Origin: an uncultured Collinsella sp.
GTDB lineage: Bacteria; Actinomycetota; Coriobacteriia; Coriobacteriales; Coriobacteriaceae
Direction of reading: 5' to 3'
Assembly (NCBI GenBank): GCA_902492185.1
Contig: CABUKY010000070.1
Location: 1 to 9,237 of the forward strand
DNA length: 9,237 bases
The position numbers were made by a program, and so were the translations under genes. Of this stretch, positions 4,222 through 9,237 are shown in pieces (within the stretch, counting starts at the first letter, position 1; every line of letters begins with the position of its first letter). The notes under the pieces were generated by a model. That model did not search any database and had not been told where the DNA came from. It worked only from the letters and a program-made list of their open reading frames with translations.

Positions 4222-6816
4222 TTACTTGTCGGCGGCTGCTTTCTTGGCAGTCGACTTCTTCGCGGTCGTCTTCTTGGCGGCAGTGGCTTTCTTAGCCGTC
4301 GTCTTCTTCGCAGTCGAGGTCTTCTTCGCCGCGCTCGCCTTGGTCGTGGTCTTGCGGCCGCGGGCGGGCTTCTTCTCCTTGGTCGGGCAGTCCATGTTCA
4401 CGCAGATGCGCCACGGGCCGCGCGCGGTGTTGACCACCACGATGGGGGCGCCGCACTCGGGGCAGGTCTCGCCCGTCGCCTCGAGCTTGCCACGCGCCGG
4501 CAGCGGATAGCTCACGCCGCAGTCGTCATAGTTGGTGCAGCGGATAAAGCGCTTGCCGCTCTTCTCGCTCTTGTGTGCGATCAGGTCGCCATGGCGTCCT
4601 GCCTCGGCGCACACCTTGCACTCGCCCACCTTAAGGTCGGGCTCGTAGTTGGTGGGGCATGTGGGGTTCACGCAAATCTCGAAAGCCTTTTGGCGGAACG
4701 GCTGGCACTTAATGCGCGGCGCACCGCATTCGGGGCACACAGCAGCCTCGCCCTCGAGCGGGCTCACCTTGACGCCGCTCGGCACCGGATAGGTCACATC
4801 GCAGTCGGGCCAGCCCATGCAGCCGATAAAGCTGCCGCGGGTCTTGGCGCTCGTCTTCATAACCAAGTCCTTGCCGCACTTGGGGCAGGCGCCCACGCGC
4901 GCATCGGCCGTGACGGCGTCGCTGATAGCATCGCCCAGTTCCTGCGTATGCTTGAGCAGCTCGTCGAGCACACCGGCCAGCAGCGCGCGCGAGTGCGTCA
5001 CGACATGCTCTTCGGTGTCCTCGCCGCGCTCCACGCGGGTCATGTCGCCGTCGAGCTCGCTGGTCATATCGGGGCTCGTGATGCGCGGGGCAAACTGCGA
5101 CAGTGCATCGATGATGGCGATGCCCAGCTGGCTCGGCTCCACGGGATCGTTTTTGAGATAGCGCACGGCGTACAGGCGCTCGATGATGCTCGCGCGCGTG
5201 GACTTGGTGCCCAGGCCGCGCTTTTCCATCTCCTGCACGAGCTTGCCCTGGCTGTAGCGCGCGGGCGGCTCGGTCTGCTTGGCCTCGAGCTTAATGTCGA
5301 ACACGTCGACCGCATCGCCCTGCTCCAGCGGCGGCATCTGCTCGTCGCGCTTGAGTCCATACGGATACGCCTCACGGAAACCCGGGGTCACGAGCACATC
5401 GCCCGAAGCCACGAACGGCTCACCATTGACGTCGAGCTCGAGCTTGGTGTTCTCGATGGTCGCGGGACCCATGAGCGTTGCCAGGAAGCGACGGGCGATG
5501 AGGTCGTAGAGCTTGCGCTGGCCACCGTCGAGCGCGGACGGATCGCCCTCGCCCGTGGGATAGATAGGCGGGTGGTCGGTGGTTTCGACTTTGCCGCGCG
5601 TGGGCTTCATGGGGCCGGCGAGCACCTTTTTGCACACGGGCGCCAGCGCCGGGTTGATCTTTGCAAGGTCGCTCACCACGGCGCCCAGATCGAGCGTCGC
5701 AGGGTACACGGTATTGTCGACACGCGGGTAGCTGATGAGACCGGCCATGTAGAGGGACTCGGCGATGCGCATGGTACGCGCAGGTGAGATGCCCTCGGCT
5801 GCGGCGGCAGCCTGCAGCGAGGTGGTCTCAAACGGCGTGGGCGGCTGCTGCTTGCGCGAACGCTTGGTCACCGCGGCGACGGTTGCCGTCGCAACGCCGT
5901 CAACGTGGCCGTACGCCGCCTCAGCAGCATCCTTGTCGGTAAAGCGCGCCGTCTTGTGCGCAATCTTAAAGCGGTCGTCCTCGGCAGCACCCTGTGCGGC
6001 GCCCATGCCGCGGATCTGCCAATAGTCCTCGGGCACAAACGCCATGCGCTCGCGCTCGCGCTCGACCACCAGGGCAAGCGTCGGCGTCTGCACACGGCCG
6101 GCAGAGCGCACATTACCAAAGCCGCCAAACTTGGCGAGCGTCAGGTAGCGCGTGAGCACCGCACCCCAAATGAGGTCGATGTGCTGGCGGCTCTCGCCGG
6201 CGTCGGCCAGATTCTGGTCGAGCGAGACGAGATTATCGAAGGCCTGCGTGATCTCGGCCTTGGTAAACGAAGAATACTGGGCGCGGGCGACCGGCAGGTC
6301 GGGCGCAACCTCGCGCACCTTGTTGAGGGCGTCCGAACCGATCAGCTCGCCCTCGCGATCGAAGTCCGTGGCGATGATGACACTGTCGGACTTCTTGGCG
6401 AGGTTCTTGAGCGAACGAATGAGTTCCTTCTCGGCCGGTAGCTTAATGACGGGCGCCCAGGTGAGGTAAGGCAGGCTCTCGAGTTTCCAGCCCTTGATTG
6501 AGATGCCATCGGCAAGAAACGGCTTGCGCTTGGTGTCGTAGGGCGGACGCGCCAGGCCATCGGGTATGTCGGCCGGCAGCATCTCGCCGTCCTCGGTGAC
6601 CGAATACCAGCCCAGCTTTTTATCGAACAGCACGCTGTCGCAAAAATCGGGCGCTAGGATGTGACCGGCAAGGCCGATGGTCACGCACTCCTCGCCCTTC
6701 CACTCAAAACGGTAGATGGCGGTGTTGTACACCTTGTCCTTTTTGGGCTTGCCCGTGGACAGACGCTCGGCAATCTGACGCGCGGCGTCGTTTTTCTCGG
6801 CGATGATGAGCTTCAA
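4222..6816 (-). CDS. topA: type IA DNA topoisomerase I with four C-terminal zinc ribbons and AKK tail
   Basis: This 864-residue enzyme relaxes negative supercoils by single-strand passage. The Toprim domain starts with KLIIAEK (Glu7 is the likely catalytic acid) and holds ATDFDREGELIG (149-160; Asp151, Asp153, Glu155). Other landmarks are SAGRVQTPTLALV (238-250), the active-site segment ISYPRVDNT (361-369) with Tyr363 and Arg365, and QGKLVQEMEKRGLGTKSTRA (523-542). Four four-Cys zinc ribbons follow: 644/647/666/672, 694/697/715/720, 733/736/760/766 and 785/788/805/810. The last 50 residues are Lys/Ala/Thr-rich with six AKK units, as in the basic tails of other actinobacterial TopA. The start is TTG, supported by AGGAG (6823-6827) with six bases of spacing. 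Motifs such as DREGELIG and AARQIAERLS look closer to archaeal-type TopA than to the E. coli form (DPDREGE-A-I). It lies 54 bases after hypB and ends at a strong terminator. Confidence 0.96.
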   Translation of the reverse strand: MKLIIAEKNDAARQIAERLSTGKPKKDKVYNTAIYRFEWKGEECVTIGLAGHILAPDFCDSVLFDKKLGWYSVTEDGEMLPADIPDGLARPPYDTKRKPFLADGISIKGWKLESLPYLTWAPVIKLPAEKELIRSLKNLAKKSDSVIIATDFDREGELIGSDALNKVREVAPDLPVARAQYSSFTKAEITQAFDNLVSLDQNLADAGESRQHIDLIWGAVLTRYLTLAKFGGFGNVRSAGRVQTPTLALVVERERERMAFVPEDYWQIRGMGAAQGAAEDDRFKIAHKTARFTDKDAAEAAYGHVDGVATATVAAVTKRSRKQQPPTPFETTSLQAAAAAEGISPARTMRIAESLYMAGLISYPRVDNTVYPATLDLGAVVSDLAKINPALAPVCKKVLAGPMKPTRGKVETTDHPPIYPTGEGDPSALDGGQRKLYDLIARRFLATLMGPATIENTKLELDVNGEPFVASGDVLVTPGFREAYPYGLKRDEQMPPLEQGDAVDVFDIKLEAKQTEPPARYSQGKLVQEMEKRGLGTKSTRASIIERLYAVRYLKNDPVEPSQLGIAIIDALSQFAPRITSPDMTSELDGDMTRVERGEDTEEHVVTHSRALLAGVLDELLKHTQELGDAISDAVTADARVGACPKCGKDLVMKTSAKTRGSFIGCMGWPDCDVTYPVPSGVKVSPLEGEAAVCPECGAPRIKCQPFRQKAFEICVNPTCPTNYEPDLKVGECKVCAEAGRHGDLIAHKSEKSGKRFIRCTNYDDCGVSYPLPARGKLEATGETCPECGAPIVVVNTARGPWRICVNMDCPTKEKKPARGRKTTTKASAAKKTSTAKKTTAKKATAAKKTTAKKSTAKKAAADK
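4225..4335 (-). repeat. coding repeat: AKK units in the TopA tail
   Basis: KK pairs occur at residues 831, 837, 842, 848, 853 and 858, spaced five or six residues apart with Ala and Thr between them. This gives a histone H1-like basic tail. Such repeats expand and contract easily and in other Actinobacteria help TopA hold DNA. Confidence 0.8.
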
Positions 6817-6822
6817 AAGAGG

Positions 6823-6827
6823 CTCCT
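6823..6827 (-). promoter_or_regulatory. Shine-Dalgarno site supporting the TTG start of topA
   Basis: The minus strand reads AGGAG six bases before TTG at 6816-6814. The downstream residues KLIIAEK are the conserved N-terminus of the family, so a later start would remove the catalytic Glu. Confidence 0.75.
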
Positions 6828-6870
6828 ATCTCGTATCTCTGCGGCTACGCCCGCCCGTATGGCGGCCGAC

Positions 6871-7554
6871 TTACGCCCTTGCTTGCTCAATCTGCCCGAT
6901 GAGCCAATCGCACCAGGCATCCATGCCCTCGCCCTTGCGCGCACTCACGGCAAACCGCGGCGCCTGCGGATTGAGGTCATCGAGTGTCTTAGTATACCTA
7001 TCCATGTCAAAATCGAAAGCCGGAGCCACGTCGACCTTGTTGAGCAGCTGCGCGCCGGCGTGTTGGAAGATGCCCGGGTACTTGATGGGCTTGTCGTCGC
7101 CCTCGGGCACCGAGAGAATCATGATGGACAGGTTCTCGCCCAGGTCAAAGTCGACCGGGCAGACCAGGTTACCCACGTTTTCGATAAAGATGACGTCGAT
7201 GTTCTCCAGACCGACGGCCTGGTCGAAGGCGTCGACGGCCTCCATGATCATGTTGCCCTCGAGGTGGCATAGGCCGCCCGTGTTGATCTGAATGGCGGGC
7301 ATGCCGGCTTCCTTCATGGTGATGGCATCGACATCCGAGGCGATATCGCCCTCGATGACGGCACAGCGCAGGCCGGCCTTGTCGCGCAGGCGCTCGTTGG
7401 TGCCCAGAATCGTAGTGGTCTTGCCCGAGCCGGGGCTCGACAGCACATTGATCACATAGGTGTTTGTCTCTTTAAATCGCTGACGCAGCTGATCTGCCAG
7501 GCGCTCATTGCGCGACAGAATCGGCGACGCGATATCAATCGTTTTCTCGGCCAT
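6871..7554 (-). CDS. hypB: hydrogenase nickel incorporation GTPase HypB
   Basis: This 227-residue SIMIBI-class GTPase works with HypA to deliver nickel to the large subunit of [NiFe] hydrogenase. Visible parts are the P-loop SSPGSGKT (39-46), EGDIASDVDA (68-77), GGLCHLEG (93-100) with the metal-binding Cys96 and His97, ENVGNLVCP (125-133) with Cys132, NKVD (172-175) and SARKGEG (204-210). The 36-residue spacing from Cys96 to Cys132 suits the G-domain metal site at the dimer interface. The N-terminus is short: it has neither the His-rich nickel-storage stretch nor the CxxCGC motif seen in some homologues. The start ATG at 7554 has AAGGAG eight bases upstream. It lies 55 bases after hypA and before topA. 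Confidence 0.97.
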   Translation of the reverse strand: MAEKTIDIASPILSRNERLADQLRQRFKETNTYVINVLSSPGSGKTTTILGTNERLRDKAGLRCAVIEGDIASDVDAITMKEAGMPAIQINTGGLCHLEGNMIMEAVDAFDQAVGLENIDVIFIENVGNLVCPVDFDLGENLSIMILSVPEGDDKPIKYPGIFQHAGAQLLNKVDVAPAFDFDMDRYTKTLDDLNPQAPRFAVSARKGEGMDAWCDWLIGQIEQARA

Positions 7555-7609
7555 ACTTAGCGCTCCTTAATTCGGCCCCTTTATACCCCATCACCAGATG
7601 GCTAGCGGG

Positions 7610-7966
7610 CTAATCGTCGGGGGTTTCGATTTCGATACTGGCGATGTCGAGCTCGCGGCCGTGCAGCAGGCGCACATTGGCACCGCCGCACTGGGGGCAG
7701 CGGCAGTGGAAGCGGTCATGATCGAAAACCTCACCGCAGTCCAGACACTCGCTTTGTGGATGGACCTCCTCCACGGCAAGCTCGCAGTCGCGCGTGAGCG
7801 GGTCCTCGTCGCGAAATGTCTCCCACGCAAAGTCGAGCGCCTCGCGCACGACCTCGGTCATATCCCCGATACGCAGCGTTACCAAAACGGCGCGCGAGGC
7901 CCCCGCCCCACGCGCCGCGCGAATCACTGTATCGAGTATGCCGTTGACAATGCCAACCTCGTGCAT
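7610..7966 (-). CDS. hypA: hydrogenase maturation nickel metallochaperone HypA
   Basis: This 118-residue protein has the usual HypA length. It starts MHE, whose N-terminal amine and His2 form the nickel site, and carries the zinc site as two Cys pairs: Cys74/Cys77 (ECLDCG) and Cys90/Cys93 (CPQCGG), with an extra Cys88. It passes nickel to hydrogenase with HypB and can serve urease in some species, although no urease gene is visible here. The start at 7966 lies six bases after the tatC stop, with GAGGAG inside the end of tatC nine bases upstream, so it is probably cotranscribed and translationally coupled with tatC. Confidence 0.97.
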   Translation of the reverse strand: MHEVGIVNGILDTVIRAARGAGASRAVLVTLRIGDMTEVVREALDFAWETFRDEDPLTRDCELAVEEVHPQSECLDCGEVFDHDRFHCRCPQCGGANVRLLHGRELDIASIEIETPDD

Positions 7967-7972
7967 ACCGAT

Positions 7973-8767
7973 TTACTCCTCGCTGTCCTCTTCGTCGTCC
8001 GAAAACAGGTCCAGACGGCTCACAAACAAGCCCTCCTTGCCCTCTCGCGCGGTAATGACCACACGGGCGATGGCGAGCGAAATCTCGTAGAGCGAGAGCA
8101 GGGCGCCATACATGAGGCCCAGCGTAACGGGCGAGCCGTCGGGCGTAATCACAGCCGAGCCCACAAGCAGGCCCACGTACACGTAGCGCCAGGCGCCGCG
8201 GAAGGCCGCGTAGGACACGATATGGAAAACAGACAGGTAGAAGATGATGAGCGGCAGCTCAAACGCCACGCCAAAGCCGATCATAAAGAGCAGCTCCATG
8301 TTGACGTAGTTCTCCAGATCGGGCAGCGCCGTGGCGACGGCCGAGGTCTCGCCGATGAGCCACTCAAAGCCCGCAGGGATGATGATGAAGTAGCAAAAGA
8401 TGGCGCCCAGGAAGAACAACACCGTCGAGGCGAGCACCGTGGGCACGACCCACTTGCGCTCGTTGGGGCGAAGCGCCGGCAGGAAAAACGCCAGGATCTG
8501 CCAGATGATCATGGGCGTGCACATGACCACGGCCATCTTGATGGCCAGCGAAAAGCGCAGGCCAAAGCCGCCGAGCGTGGTGGTGATGTAGAACTTACCG
8601 TCCGGCACAAAGGAGCGGATGGGATCTTCCAGGATGTCGAGCACTACAGGCGTGGCGAAATACAGCACGATAGCGGCGGCAAACACCGACACGACCACGA
8701 TGGTCAGGCGGCGACGGAGTTCTCCCAGGTGATCGAAAAGCGGCATTCGCGCAGGTCCGATAGGCAT
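7973..8767 (-). CDS. tatC: twin-arginine translocase subunit TatC
   Basis: This 264-residue inner-membrane receptor of the Tat pathway binds twin-arginine signal peptides and recruits TatA/B to export folded proteins. The N-terminal MPLFDHLGELRRRL (8-21), FFLPALRPNER (94-104) and the conserved Glu in GVAFELPLI (166-174, Glu170) are diagnostic. ITPDGSP (207-213) opens the last part. Six hydrophobic segments can be drawn at roughly 22-39, 72-92, 108-130, 160-182, 194-208 and 215-236. The C-terminus is acidic (SDDEEDSEE). The start at 8767 overlaps the preceding stop as TAATG and has GGGAGG nine bases upstream. A second in-frame ATG at 8746 gives the more usual family start but lacks a clear ribosome site. 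Confidence 0.97.
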   Translation of the reverse strand: MPIGPARMPLFDHLGELRRRLTIVVVSVFAAAIVLYFATPVVLDILEDPIRSFVPDGKFYITTTLGGFGLRFSLAIKMAVVMCTPMIIWQILAFFLPALRPNERKWVVPTVLASTVLFFLGAIFCYFIIIPAGFEWLIGETSAVATALPDLENYVNMELLFMIGFGVAFELPLIIFYLSVFHIVSYAAFRGAWRYVYVGLLVGSAVITPDGSPVTLGLMYGALLSLYEISLAIARVVITAREGKEGLFVSRLDLFSDDEEDSEE

Positions 8768-9237
8768 TACTCATCGCCTCCCTTCGGGGCGTCGGCGGCA
8801 GCAGCGTCGTCCTCGGCCTCGAGCTCGCGGGCGAGCTGGTCGACGACGGCCTTGCGCTTGCGGGGACGACGGGCGTAGAGGTCAGCCGTCGTGGGCTCTG
8901 CCGGCTCGGGCTCGGGCTCCGGCTCTGCAGCAGGCTCGGGCTCGGCGGCGGCGGCAGCAGGCTCGGCCTTGGCAGGCTCGGCGCTCTCGGCCTCGGACTC
9001 CTCAGCAGCACCTTCGCCCTCAGCAGCACCCTCGCTCGCGGCCTTCTCGGCGGCAAGGCGGGCACGGCGCTCGGCAAAGGTCTCCTTCTTTGCGGGCGCG
9101 GCCGTCTCGGCGGCATCCTCGTCCGCATCGGAATCGTCATCGACGGCAGTCTTCTTGGGCTTGACCGGTGCCGAAGCGGCCTCACTTACCGGATCGATAA
9201 TCTCGGACTGAACAACGGCCGTCATCTTTTCCTGCGT
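8767..9237 (-). CDS. acidic Ala/Glu/Pro-rich protein, probably the C-terminal tail of a TatA/TatB-type subunit (5' cut)
   Basis: This frame ends at TAA 8769-8767, overlapping the tatC start by one base, and stays open to the right window edge. An ATG at 9225 with a weak AGGA close upstream could start a 152-residue protein. The preceding codons (T-Q-E-K) are also open, so the gene may well begin outside the window. The visible part has no membrane helix. It is low-complexity: acidic, rich in Ala, Glu and Pro, with an EPEPEPEP run and a basic RRPRKRK patch near the end. The position directly before tatC, and a beginning (QEKMTAVVQSEI) that could continue an amphipathic helix, suggest the disordered cytoplasmic tail of a TatA/TatB protein. 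This is inference from context; no family motif is visible. Confidence 0.6.
   Translation of the reverse strand, partial: TQEKMTAVVQSEIIDPVSEAASAPVKPKKTAVDDDSDADEDAAETAAPAKKETFAERRARLAAEKAASEGAAEGEGAAEESEAESAEPAKAEPAAAAAEPEPAAEPEPEPEPAEPTTADLYARRPRKRKAVVDQLARELEAEDDAAAADAPKGGDE

Noticed and set aside
4141..5787. Long rightward open frame of 548 codons opposite topA
   Set aside because: It runs antisense to highly conserved topoisomerase and zinc-ribbon coding sequence, begins in a repeat/terminator, and has Leu/Arg/His/Ala-rich composition typical of an antisense frame in GC-rich DNA.
6817..6870. Possible promoter or regulatory element between hypB and topA
   Set aside because: The 54 bases contain only the topA ribosome site and weak GC-rich inverted matches. 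No convincing -35/-10 pair or terminator.
7555..7609. TATAAA between hypA and hypB as an internal promoter
   Set aside because: The minus strand has TATAAA near 7579-7584, but no reasonable -35 at 16-18 bases; more likely chance.
7598..8878. Long rightward open frame of 426 codons
   Set aside because: It crosses hypA, tatC and the upstream gene on the opposite strand, with a His/Arg/Gln-rich product and no recognisable motif. The leftward genes explain the sequence.

Overview
The window is GC-rich, densely coding bacterial DNA. I infer a Coriobacteriia-type actinobacterium, most like Collinsella. The reasons are the gene set (RicT/PSP1 protein next to holB and tmk, [NiFe]-hydrogenase maturation genes next to tat genes), a TopA with several zinc ribbons and an AKK-repeat tail, a membrane-anchored zinc-ribbon protein, and a GGGACGTTCC-type repeat family that I associate with this group. 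No rRNA, tRNA, CRISPR array, transposase gene or phage gene is visible. The genus is a judgement from these features, not from a search.

Layout. Positions 1-2848 hold a tight leftward operon, tmk > holB > ricT. tmk and holB are separated by 1 base, holB and ricT overlap by 10 bases, and ricT runs off the left edge. A 248-base divergent intergenic region (2849-3096) follows. It holds a putative tmk promoter, a cluster of REP-like palindromes and a promoter for the only rightward gene. That gene (3097-4080) encodes an N-terminal zinc ribbon, one transmembrane helix and an Asp-rich helical outer domain. A second REP-like copy and a strong bidirectional terminator (4160-4199) lie between it and the convergent topA. 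From 9237 down to 4222 runs a second leftward cluster: a Tat-linked protein tail (cut by the right edge), tatC, hypA, hypB and topA.

How the genes work together. tmk supplies dTDP for DNA synthesis, and holB encodes the delta' clamp-loader subunit. ricT encodes an Fe-S RNA-metabolism or cell-fate regulator usually found in this neighbourhood. In the right half, tatC exports folded proteins while HypA and HypB load nickel into [NiFe] hydrogenase. Hydrogenase is a classic folded, metal-loaded Tat substrate, so the pairing makes functional sense. topA is the distal gene and may be read through from hypB, because no terminator is visible in the 54-base gap.

Most notable: two REP-like copies in the same orientation flanking the zinc-ribbon gene, with a compensatory base-pair change in their stems; an archaeal-looking type IA topoisomerase; and the unassigned membrane zinc-ribbon/Asp-rich protein.
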